Positions 1-6,812 of a DNA stretch of 18,848 nt are shown one piece after another. Source of the stretch: Chloroflexota bacterium (lineage in GTDB: Bacteria > Chloroflexota > Anaerolineae > B4-G1); the NCBI GenBank assembly GCA_011046405.1, contig DSAR01000030.1, positions 1 through 18,848 on the forward strand, written 5' to 3'. The notes under the pieces were generated by a model. That model was not told the origin of the DNA and searched no databases. It was given only the letters and a program-made list of their open reading frames with translations. Position numbers and translations under genes: made by a program. Every line of letters begins with the position of its first letter. The first letter of the stretch is position 1.

Positions 1-23
1 ATAAACCGGGGCAAACTCGCTCG

Positions 24-71
24 GGCCGGTCTCCTGACCGTGCCCGCTGTGGCTCGGTCGGGAGACCGGCC
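24..71. repeat. Long imperfect hairpin downstream of the TPR/CxxC gene
   Basis: Arms 24-40 and 55-71 pair at 16 of 17 positions around a 14-base loop. The structure lies 13 bases beyond the stop codon of the minus-strand gene ending at 85, so it could act as its transcript end. No T-run follows in the minus direction, so it is not a classic intrinsic terminator. It may instead be a dispersed palindromic element. Confidence 0.55.
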
Positions 72-84
72 ACAGCTCCCCAAC

Positions 85-2244
85 TTATTGAGAAGATACG
101 CGTTTTCGTCGTTTCCGTTTCCGTTTCTGTTTCTGTTTCTGTTTCAGTTTCTGCGAGCGCGGGGGTGTCCGGCTCATATGCACTTCTGTCTCTTGACCGG
201 TTTTTGGATTATAAGCCGGCAGGGACCAGGGGCTCGGCTCACCCCGCTTGAGCAGATCCAAACCCTCGGCGGCTGCACCGCTCCACGAATCAGACGGGAA
301 GACTTTCCACCACTTTTTCCCTTTGAGTTCCAGCCTCAACACCTGCTCGTACATCTCTTTGGCCTTTGCCGGATCGCCCAAATCGTGTTCGCTCATAGCC
401 AGCGTTAGCGCGATTTCTGCATCTTTCGAGTTTAGCGCGTAAGCCTTCCGGTGCGCCTCCAGCGCATCCGCGTAACGACAGATTGTACGCAGCAAGGTCC
501 CCATGCGCATAAATAGTTTGGCATTCTCAGGATCAGCCGCAATGCGCCGGCGATACTCATCTAGCCCGGTGAGGGGGTGCATCATTTCGCCAAAAACGGA
601 CGAGTAAAAAGGATGCAAGCGTGGATTGAGCGGCAGATCGGCGACCGACTTTTCCTTGCTAAGCAAAGCCACCATGTCCTCCAGATTGTCAGGCAGCACC
701 GTCAGAGCCAGACGCGCCTGGGGCGTCATAGCGTAGCGATCCACAGCGCCACACTTGGGGCAGACGATCTCGTGATCCATAATGTAGGGATCGTAAGGTA
801 CGGGATCCCCCTTTCGCTGCTGGTCGAGGGTGCCGAGGTCCAACAAAACCATCTGGACGAAATGCTCGCGGACACGATCACAGGCCGTGCAGCGCAGTCG
901 CAGGTACAGGCCATCCTCCCGGCGTTTGGGGATGGATGGAGACGCCATCCCCCAATGATCGTGCACGTCCAGCAAAGTGATGATCGAGGTGTCCACCCGA
1001 TCTTCATCGAACGCGCGCTTGATCTCGGGATACAAATCGCGTGCGTCGAGATCGAGCAGATCCCCGATCAGGAACCCGACGAGCGTTTCTTCGCCAGCGG
1101 TATCGGCCTCTGGACGGGTGAGCAATGTGCGCATAAACGCAACGATGCGCTCACGCTGGGCCGGCAGTCGTTGCGCGCGCTCGACCAGACCTTCAGAGGC
1201 CGATATACGCGTGTAGATAGCATATTGCGTGTCGGCGACGAGGGCTTCCAGTTCAGACGTGCTATAGCCACCCACCTTGCCACAATGCCGGGTGAGCAAC
1301 TCATTGCGCCAATCGCCGCTGGCCTGATCTAACCAGGCCGACAGCTCACCCAACTCGACGGTCCGTGCATCACGCAGGGCGCGCAAAAGTGCGACGGCAC
1401 GGGCAGGCGCGATATCGACAGGCAGTTGCCGATCAAACGCCATCTGGATGAGTTCCGGAGCCAACACCTTGCCCTGCGCCATAATCTCGGCTTCGAGATC
1501 TGCATCGTCGGATGGATCGGTAGTGAGTAATTGGTCGATGGGAGGTAAGTAGGATGCGCCCTGTTTTCGCCTGGCAGAGACCGGTCGAGACGACAAAAAC
1601 GCGGCGCGGAATTCATCCAGCACAGCGGGAGACAGGTCATCAGAGCGATCTGCTGTGGAGGACAATGTCTCAGCCAAACTACGGCGTTGCTTGGTCAACT
1701 GGGCTTTCAATTTTTCTGGATCTTCACGAGCGATGAGCGCCAAAGCGTAATCCAACACTTCCATGGCCAGATGGGGCAGCCCGGCACGAGGAAGGGAAAA
1801 GCAAAGCGCGTTATAGTTCCAGATATCGGTTGGGTCTGCCTGCGCCAGGCGTGTAAAGAGAGCCAAGCCAGTGTTCAAATCACCGGCTGATAGATAGATC
1901 TCGGCCAGATCGCGGCAAATACTGGCGTGGTTTCGTCCATCGTTGTGCTGTTCGTCGCAGACCATCATGGCGTGTACCCAGCGCAACGCCGCCGGAAAAT
2001 TATGTTTGAAGCGATAGTAGTCGATCAGCTCCCAATATAACAGATGGTAATCCACTTCACTTAACTGAGGTGAGTGGAGGATCAACTCAGTCACTGCAAT
2101 CGCACGATCACGATCCTTTTTCTCCTTCTCGAAATACTCTATCACGTCCAGGAGATCCATGTCGCCCCACACGCCAGGACGGAGCGCCAGAATCTGTTCA
2201 CGGGTCAACGAATCGAATTGTTCGATCATCATCATACGGTCCAT
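85..2244 (-). CDS. TPR-repeat protein with a split CxxC pair and a lysine/arginine-rich tail
   Basis: This encodes a 719-residue soluble protein of unknown function. The N-terminal quarter (about residues 40-180) is helical and TPR-like, and another TPR stretch follows near residues 580-650 (DPENAKLFMRMGTLLR and the next helices). A middle segment with LYPEIKRAFDEDRVD near residue 415 resembles the DUF1186 type of helical repeat, from memory. Two cysteine pairs, CTAC near residue 450 and CPKC near residue 495, could bind zinc. The last 20 or so residues are a Q/R-K dipeptide run encoded by a hexamer microsatellite. The ATG at 2244 is chosen over a TTG at 2250 because GGAG lies 7 bases before it. 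It follows the glycosyltransferase gene by about 100 bp on the same strand and may be co-transcribed with it. Its role is unknown; a scaffold or protein-binding role is the usual inference for TPR proteins. Confidence 0.8.
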   Translation of the reverse strand: MDRMMMIEQFDSLTREQILALRPGVWGDMDLLDVIEYFEKEKKDRDRAIAVTELILHSPQLSEVDYHLLYWELIDYYRFKHNFPAALRWVHAMMVCDEQHNDGRNHASICRDLAEIYLSAGDLNTGLALFTRLAQADPTDIWNYNALCFSLPRAGLPHLAMEVLDYALALIAREDPEKLKAQLTKQRRSLAETLSSTADRSDDLSPAVLDEFRAAFLSSRPVSARRKQGASYLPPIDQLLTTDPSDDADLEAEIMAQGKVLAPELIQMAFDRQLPVDIAPARAVALLRALRDARTVELGELSAWLDQASGDWRNELLTRHCGKVGGYSTSELEALVADTQYAIYTRISASEGLVERAQRLPAQRERIVAFMRTLLTRPEADTAGEETLVGFLIGDLLDLDARDLYPEIKRAFDEDRVDTSIITLLDVHDHWGMASPSIPKRREDGLYLRLRCTACDRVREHFVQMVLLDLGTLDQQRKGDPVPYDPYIMDHEIVCPKCGAVDRYAMTPQARLALTVLPDNLEDMVALLSKEKSVADLPLNPRLHPFYSSVFGEMMHPLTGLDEYRRRIAADPENAKLFMRMGTLLRTICRYADALEAHRKAYALNSKDAEIALTLAMSEHDLGDPAKAKEMYEQVLRLELKGKKWWKVFPSDSWSGAAAEGLDLLKRGEPSPWSLPAYNPKTGQETEVHMSRTPPRSQKLKQKQKQKRKRKRRKRVSSQ
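111..152. repeat. Hexamer microsatellite (GTTTCY)7 inside the coding region
   Basis: Seven consecutive hexamers of the form GTTTC(C/T/A) are seen on the plus strand. On the coding (minus) strand they read CAGAAA-type units and give alternating Q/L/R-K residues at the extreme C-terminus of the TPR protein. The hexamer length keeps the frame, so the tail could change length by slippage without breaking the gene. Confidence 0.9.
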
Positions 2245-2270
2245 TTGCAATCTCCATATCTGACTAGAAC

Positions 2271-2315
2271 GTAACTACTCAGCCTGCTGCCCGTTTGCAG
2301 CGGATGGGCGGGGGC
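2271..2315. repeat. 45-bp intergenic repeat, copy 1
   Basis: This copy matches 4474-4518 at 40 of 45 positions in the same orientation. It fills most of the gap between the TPR/CxxC gene and the glycosyltransferase gene. The shared core is GTTTGCAGCGGATGGGCGG. The arms around TTTGCAG pair less well here than in the second copy. Confidence 0.8.
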
Positions 2316-2344
2316 TTCTGCCCTCCGGTTCCGGGTATTCATCT

Positions 2345-4390
2345 TCATCGTATCATCACCTCTCGTAACAACACCAATTCTCCCGCCGGGTTGCCCGCTA
2401 CGTCCAGGTAAGAGACGTTCGCGACGTCGGGATAGGTGTACAACCCGGCCCACGCATGGTAACGACCGGCAGTTACGTCGTCGAGTATCGGGATCGGAAA
2501 CCGGCTCAAGATCAAATCACCAGCCTGCCATCGCTCGGTGGGGAAAGCGGCGCTGTCGTGTTGGCTGCGCAGCACACCATCCTCCGCCACCAAGTGGATG
2601 AACAAATGGTAACCCACGCCCGGAGGCGGCGCCTCGCGCACCCGCCAGGCCAGCCACGTCTCAAGCTCGCGCTCAGAAAGCGAGAGGCTCGCCGGAACAT
2701 CGTGCCCCAAGAAATCGACCCCATTGGCGAAGACGAAGGGTTCATCGAAAAGGGTCACACCGGACAACACGTCCTCTCGCTCATTCCCCTGCCGGTGGAA
2801 GAGCCGGTAGCGCACGCCGTCGGGCAGTTCGACGCTCGGGCCAGGCCGCACGCGCTCCCAAGAGACCAGACGATCAATCGTGGGTGAGAACGCTGCCGCC
2901 TCGCCCACCAGCGGGCCGATCAGGTAGACGACGTCCGCCCGATCTGGGACCGGGATCGCCTCGCGTCCATCGGCGAAGTAACGGGGCTGGTCGAACAGCA
3001 GCGCATCGAAGACGGCCGGTGTCTCGTGCATCGTCGGGATGGTCCCCGCACTGAGCACGACGAAAGCGGTATCGGCCCCACCGCAGGCCCCACCGCAGGC
3101 CCCACCGCAGGCCCCACCACAGGCAGGATCGATCAGTCGTCGCGCCTCCCGCGCCGTCACCCGCGTATATTTGAGCGGAATGCCGTAGCCGCCAGTGGAG
3201 GGATGGCGGTCCATGAACCAGAACACCCGCCCGACGACGGCGACCTGCCAGATACCCAGCGCCAACAAAGCCAGGATCAACGCCCATGATACCCACCTGA
3301 GGCGAGAGAAATGGGCGGCCAGATCAGCCAGGAGTAAACCCACGAGCAGAAACTGCACCGGGTAGAGCAGATTGAAATAGAAGGGATGCACCTCGGCGGT
3401 GGGCCGGCTCTGCAACGCGATGGGCACGGCGAACCAGATTAACAAAATCAAGAGTGGACGCCGCCGCTCCTCTGGCCCACGAACGATCTGCAGCACTGCG
3501 TAGGGGATGGCGAGCGCCAACGATCCCATCAGCGCCCAGTTGAGCCACCACAGGTTCGGCAATCCGGCCCGGTAGGCCTGGTGCAACCCGCCCGCCATCC
3601 GCCCCGCGATCTCGTGGCTCCCCATCATGAAGAAAGCATAGCGCAGGGCGTCCCAAGAAAAGCGCCCCTCTCCGCCGGCGTAATTCAGGAAGTCCCGCAG
3701 GTTGGGCCACCCGTTTAGCGCGTCGTGGATTGCATAGGGCGCGACGGCTAATGTGAACACGCCCACGCCCGCCAGCAGCGGCTTGAGAGAGACCTGCTTC
3801 CGATAGACGAGCATCACGATCAACAATACGGGGACGAAGGCCAGGCCGCCCAGGTGCAGGCCGATGAGGGCCGCCAGGCTGGCGAAAGCGCCCACCAGCG
3901 CCCAGCGCCGACCCTGCACGAAGGTCGCCATCAGCGACGCAACGAAAGCAAGGGTGACCAGGGGCAAATTCTGGGCCCATATCTTGCGGCCGTAGATGAC
4001 GGCCCACGGACTGACAGCGAAGAGGAAAGCGGCTATCAAACCCACACGCCGACCGAAATAGGCCCGGCCCAGCCCGTAGCAGGCCAGCACGGCCAATCCG
4101 TTGAGCAACCCGGTGAAGAGCACGGCCGCCACTGGATCGGCCCACAGGCGCAGAGGAAACGCCAGCAGATACAACGTCAACGGCAGGTTGTCTGTCCCGG
4201 TAGACGTATCGACACCGGTGACTGGGAGATAACGCTCGCAGGCGATCGCCAGAGCCAAGCGGGTCACCGTCGCCTCGTCCCGCTTGAACGGCGTCAACGT
4301 CGGCCAGGCCATCCGCAAGATCAGCGCCAGGAGGACGAGCGCCAGCACCAGAACCCGCGTCACCCGCTCCTCGTCGAACGTTTTGTCCAT
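2345..4390 (-). CDS. GT-C fold membrane glycosyltransferase (GT39/ArnT-like)
   Basis: This encodes a 681-residue polytopic membrane protein that probably transfers a sugar from a polyprenyl-phosphate donor on the outer face of the membrane. The first TM helix (about 10-29) is followed by FKRDEA with D38-E39, the acidic pair expected in the first outer loop of GT-C enzymes. About ten further hydrophobic helices run to roughly residue 395. A soluble outer domain of about 280 residues follows, ending in beta-rich sequence (WQAGDLILSRFPIP, GRYHAWAGLYTYP) of a kind I recall from Chloroflexota members. It contains an odd ACGG x4 repeat at residues 423-438. The ATG at 4390 has GGAG 5 bases upstream. 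An in-frame ATG at 4447 lies upstream of the expected transcript start and is rejected. Donor and acceptor sugars cannot be read from sequence. Confidence 0.8.
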   Translation of the reverse strand: MDKTFDEERVTRVLVLALVLLALILRMAWPTLTPFKRDEATVTRLALAIACERYLPVTGVDTSTGTDNLPLTLYLLAFPLRLWADPVAAVLFTGLLNGLAVLACYGLGRAYFGRRVGLIAAFLFAVSPWAVIYGRKIWAQNLPLVTLAFVASLMATFVQGRRWALVGAFASLAALIGLHLGGLAFVPVLLIVMLVYRKQVSLKPLLAGVGVFTLAVAPYAIHDALNGWPNLRDFLNYAGGEGRFSWDALRYAFFMMGSHEIAGRMAGGLHQAYRAGLPNLWWLNWALMGSLALAIPYAVLQIVRGPEERRRPLLILLIWFAVPIALQSRPTAEVHPFYFNLLYPVQFLLVGLLLADLAAHFSRLRWVSWALILALLALGIWQVAVVGRVFWFMDRHPSTGGYGIPLKYTRVTAREARRLIDPACGGACGGACGGACGGADTAFVVLSAGTIPTMHETPAVFDALLFDQPRYFADGREAIPVPDRADVVYLIGPLVGEAAAFSPTIDRLVSWERVRPGPSVELPDGVRYRLFHRQGNEREDVLSGVTLFDEPFVFANGVDFLGHDVPASLSLSERELETWLAWRVREAPPPGVGYHLFIHLVAEDGVLRSQHDSAAFPTERWQAGDLILSRFPIPILDDVTAGRYHAWAGLYTYPDVANVSYLDVAGNPAGELVLLREVMIR
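3077..3124. repeat. 12-bp tandem repeat x4 inside the glycosyltransferase gene
   Basis: Four head-to-tail 12-bp units (CCCACCGCAGGC; the last has one substitution) encode Ala-Cys-Gly-Gly four times in the outer domain. The frame is kept. It resembles a recent slippage expansion. Confidence 0.95.
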
Positions 4391-4430
4391 GACTTCTCCA
4401 CACGTGTGTCTATAAAGCAATGCCGTCGTT

Positions 4431-4459
4431 ATTCTACTTACTCCCAATCATTCTGTCAA
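4431..4459 (-). promoter_or_regulatory. Sigma-70-type promoter for the glycosyltransferase gene
   Basis: Read on the minus strand, TTGACA (4459-4454) and TAGAAT (4436-4431) are separated by 17 bases. The transcript would start near 4424, about 34 bases before the chosen ATG at 4390. This is one of the two clearest promoters in the window. Confidence 0.7.
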
Positions 4460-4473
4460 ATAGTCGTTGTGTC

Positions 4474-4518
4474 GTAACTGCTCAGCCTACCGTCCGTTTG
4501 CAGCGGATGGGCGGGAGC
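4474..4518. repeat. 45-bp intergenic repeat, copy 2
   Basis: This copy matches 2271-2315 at 40 of 45 positions in direct orientation, so the pair brackets the glycosyltransferase gene. CCGTCCG and CGGATGG can pair across TTTGCAG with one G-T wobble, giving a short hairpin. Confidence 0.8.
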
Positions 4519-4624
4519 GGGCGACGTGTCCGGACTTGCAAGGTGACGGCGGCCCATACATTTTCGTTATCGAGGATGAACGCAGTGTATGGCGACGGCT
4601 GCGTTTTCCCGGCAGCAACAGAAC

Positions 4625-4652
4625 TTGTCTGCCAGGATAGGTGTGATAGAAT
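4625..4652 (+). promoter_or_regulatory. Possible promoter for the TPR/HEAT gene
   Basis: TTGTCT (4625-4630), a 16-base gap and TAGAAT (4647-4652) form a fair sigma-70 match. It lies about 175 bases before the ATG at 4836, so the leader would carry the repeats listed for this spacer. A weaker TAATAT closer to the gene lacks a good -35. Confidence 0.3.
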
Positions 4653-4835
4653 CAATACGTGAAGTTCGAGGTTCTTTGGGATTTCGCATGGTCGCGGTGA
4701 GAAATTAGCCACGAATCCTTCGACTACGCTCAGGACAGGTTTGCACGAATTAACACGAAAAATCCAAAATTAGTAATTCGTGTGATCCGTGATCAAGTAA
4801 TATGATTCGACCATAGTGCAGGAGGAGCGACACCG

Positions 4836-5891
4836 ATGGATCTTTTGGAAATGGGCATCACGGCTGCACGCAGTGGCAACCGGGACGAGGCGCGGATGCT
4901 CCTGGAAGCGGTCACACTCCAGGAACCGGACAACGAGCAGGCTTTTCTGTGGTTGAGTTTCGTCCTGGACGATCCCGAACTCTCGATGCGCTGCCTGGAA
5001 CGGGTATTGGAACTCGATCCCGGCAACCAACGGGCAGAGCGGGGCTTGGCCTGGCTGCGCTCGCAGCAAGGGGACGAGGCCGAGGCTTTGCCCGAACGAC
5101 TGTCGGATACCGAGCTGAGGGTATTGCTCCAGGCGCTGAAACAACCCGACGAACGGGCCGTGTTGGGCGCGATCCGACGCCTGGGAGAGGCCGGTGACTC
5201 CCGCGCGGTCGAGCCGCTGCTGAACTTGCTGGTCTCGACCCCGAGCGAGACGATCCGGGGTCACGCGCGGGTGGCGCTGACCGCCATCGGCACGCCAGCC
5301 GTCGGGCCGGTATCGAGGCGCCTGATGGGCGAGCGGGCGCCCAAGGTGGCCACGCAACTGGCGGGGGTGTTGGCCCGCGTGCGCTCGATGGCCGCGCTGG
5401 AGGCGTGTCGCGACGTCGTCGACCGGGCCAAACACCCGGTCGCCCGTTACGCCATAGCGCTCAACCTGATCGTCTCGGCCCACGGCGAGGTGGCGTTGGG
5501 CATCGTGCGCGATTACGTGGCCCAGGCCAGCCAGGACGAGCGCGCACGGGCGGCCATCGTGATGGCGGTGGGCCAGGCGGTCAAGGCCGGCGCCCTGGAG
5601 GCCAGGCCCGGGCTCCAGACGCTGATGGCGATCTGGGGCAATTCGTCCCTATCGCCTGCTCTGCGGCGCTCGGCGTTGACAGCGCTGGGCGTTTCCAGTC
5701 AGCCCTCTGTCGTGAAGCACCTCTTCGAAGCAACGGCCGACCGGGACGAGCACACGCGCGTCGCGGCGGTGGACGCGCTGGCCCGCTTCGATCCCCCCCA
5801 GGTCGATCTGCTCGACCGCCTGGCCCGCAGCACCGACCCGCTCGTTCGCGCCCGGGCCAACCTGATCCTGGATAAGCTGCCGGCCGCTTGA
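4836..5891 (+). CDS. TPR/HEAT-repeat scaffold protein
   Basis: This encodes a 351-residue soluble helical-repeat protein with no catalytic motif that I can see. Residues 1-75 are TPR-like (ITAARSGNRDEARMLLEAV, then LERVLELDPGNQRAERGLA). From about residue 90 to the end it is a series of HEAT/PBS-lyase-type repeats, such as LGEAGDSRAVEPLLNLL, VRARANLIL and HTRVAAVDALARF. The start is firm: GGAGGAG lies about 9 bases before the ATG. The gene stands alone between a repeat-rich spacer and a terminator, so no operon partner helps to assign a role. A protein-interaction or regulatory adaptor role is the general inference for this architecture. There is no signal peptide or TM helix, so it should be cytoplasmic. 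Confidence 0.85.
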   Translation: MDLLEMGITAARSGNRDEARMLLEAVTLQEPDNEQAFLWLSFVLDDPELSMRCLERVLELDPGNQRAERGLAWLRSQQGDEAEALPERLSDTELRVLLQALKQPDERAVLGAIRRLGEAGDSRAVEPLLNLLVSTPSETIRGHARVALTAIGTPAVGPVSRRLMGERAPKVATQLAGVLARVRSMAALEACRDVVDRAKHPVARYAIALNLIVSAHGEVALGIVRDYVAQASQDERARAAIVMAVGQAVKAGALEARPGLQTLMAIWGNSSLSPALRRSALTALGVSSQPSVVKHLFEATADRDEHTRVAAVDALARFDPPQVDLLDRLARSTDPLVRARANLILDKLPAA

Positions 5892-5927
5892 GTCGAGCCG
5901 CTTCGCGCCGGGTGAACGGCTGGGCGC

Positions 5928-5979
5928 GGGAGCAGATCTTGCTCCCGAAAAGCAGTGGTCTAACCTGTTTCAACAGGTT
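5928..5979. repeat. Two perfect hairpins after the TPR/HEAT gene
   Basis: The first hairpin is GGGAGCA-GATCT-TGCTCCC at 5928-5946. The second is AACCTG-TTTCAA-CAGGTT at 5962-5979. Both have perfect stems and sit just before the terminator hairpin, making three hairpins in under 100 bp. They may be part of a repeat element or an RNA-end stabilising structure. Confidence 0.6.
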
Positions 5980-5988
5980 TTCCGTGTC

Positions 5989-6020
5989 AGCGGAGCATTG
6001 AAATGCTCCGCTTCGTTTTT
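5989..6020 (+). terminator. Intrinsic terminator after the TPR/HEAT gene
   Basis: A perfect 10-bp stem (AGCGGAGCAT / ATGCTCCGCT) around TGAA is followed by TCGTTTTT. It insulates the TPR/HEAT gene from the next promoter, only about 20 bases downstream. Confidence 0.85.
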
Positions 6021-6038
6021 CCGGCATGTGCATCACAA

Positions 6039-6066
6039 TTGACAGGCCTCGTCGTTTGTGTATAAT
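6039..6066 (+). promoter_or_regulatory. Strong promoter of the glycyl-radical operon
   Basis: TTGACA (6039-6044) and TATAAT (6061-6066) are both consensus, separated by 16 bases. The start point would be near 6073, inside the adjacent palindrome, so a bound regulator would block it. The GntR gene start at 6117 lies about 45 bases downstream. Confidence 0.85.
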
Positions 6067-6080
6067 GGATATTGTATCCA
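6066..6080. promoter_or_regulatory. Palindromic operator candidate for the GntR regulator
   Basis: TGGATA-TTG-TATCCA is a perfect inverted repeat that overlaps the last base of the -10 box and covers the expected start point. The size and placement suit a dimeric GntR/FadR-type repressor, probably the gene just downstream acting on its own operon. A smaller overlapping palindrome, ATTG-TATC-CAAT, is also present. Confidence 0.6.
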
Positions 6081-6116
6081 ATTTGCAATGTTTTTTCTTA
6101 CAGACAGAGAGAGGTA

Positions 6117-6812
6117 ATGGTGGGAGAATTTCCTGACGGGCCAGGCCTGGTCTACCAGACGGTGCAGCAGTCGGTCGTCGATTACCTGCGAGAACTGATC
6201 CTGAGCGGCCTGCTGGCGCCGGGCGAGCGGCTCGTGCAGAGCGAGTTGGCCGAGCGGTTGCAGGTGAGTCGCACGCCGGTCCGGGAGGCCCTGCACCAGC
6301 TGGCCTCGGAGGGGCTGGTGACGATTTCATCCTACAAAGGGGCCTCGGTCGCGGCATTCTCCCTTTCAGAGATCGAGGACGTCTACGCCATCCGCTGCGC
6401 GTTGGAAAGTCACGCGGCCTACCTGGCGGCCCGCTCGATCACCGCAGAGACCCTAGCACAGTTGGAGACGTTATTGGATCAAATGGCGGAGGCCTTCCAG
6501 CGTGGCGACCGGGTGCAACTCCTGGAACTGCACCATCAATTCCACGTGGGAGTCTACGCAGCGGCCCAGCGTTCGCGTCTGTACGACCTCGCGGTCCGGC
6601 ACCTGGGTCTGACCAACGTCTACCAGCGCATGGCCCTGAGCCTGGGGCGAGGGGCGAGGGATCCGCTCGTCGAGCACCAGGAGATCGTGGACGCGCTGCG
6701 GCGGGGCGATGCCGAGTCGGCGGGCCGCCTGATGCGCGATCATTTGCAGGCGACGGTCGAAGAGTTGTTGGCCCTCTTTCAAAAGGATCAAGCCCAGGGG
6801 GCGGACGATTGA
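6117..6812 (+). CDS. GntR-family regulator, FadR subfamily (FCD domain)
   Basis: This encodes a 231-residue DNA-binding regulator. Residues 12-75 form the winged helix-turn-helix, with the hallmark GERLVQSELAERLQVSRTPV at 36-55 and REALHQLASEGLV after it. Residues 83-220 form the all-helical FCD effector domain. H143, H187 and H209 fit the metal or ligand site of that domain, though the usual Asp four residues before the first His is H139 here. The ATG at 6117 is used, with GAGAGAGG just upstream; a TTG at 6072 would start inside the operator. It is the first gene of the operon and its stop overlaps the activase start, so it most likely senses the enzyme's substrate or product and represses the palindrome at 6066-6080. 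Confidence 0.9.
   Translation: MVGEFPDGPGLVYQTVQQSVVDYLRELILSGLLAPGERLVQSELAERLQVSRTPVREALHQLASEGLVTISSYKGASVAAFSLSEIEDVYAIRCALESHAAYLAARSITAETLAQLETLLDQMAEAFQRGDRVQLLELHHQFHVGVYAAAQRSRLYDLAVRHLGLTNVYQRMALSLGRGARDPLVEHQEIVDALRRGDAESAGRLMRDHLQATVEELLALFQKDQAQGADD

Larger units (their letters stand above)
4460..4835. other. Gene-free repeat-rich spacer
   Basis: No credible coding frame is seen here. The stretch separates the divergent glycosyltransferase (minus) and TPR/HEAT (plus) genes. It holds copy 2 of the 45-bp repeat, a possible plus-strand promoter, the shared motif TTTGGGATTTCGCA (4675-4688, again at 10122-10135), the string CCTTCGACTACGCTCAGGAC (from 4717), and several CACGAAT/ATTCGTG units at 4710-4790. 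The last resemble the inside of the element at 13860-14010. Confidence 0.75.

Noticed and set aside
40..408. Plus-strand small ORF with a Phe/Leu run resembling a TM segment
   Set aside because: The hydrophobic run is just the other strand of the GTTTCY microsatellite, and the frame lies opposite a well-supported gene.
3324..4403. 359-codon open frame overlapping the glycosyltransferase gene in another minus-strand frame
   Set aside because: Its translation is Arg/Gly/Ala-rich without domains, while the frame used encodes a coherent GT-C membrane enzyme with a promoter and ribosome site.
6072..6116. Upstream TTG start extending the GntR regulator by 15 residues
   Set aside because: It lies inside the predicted operator at the transcript start and has no leader; the ATG at 6117 has a purine-rich ribosome site.
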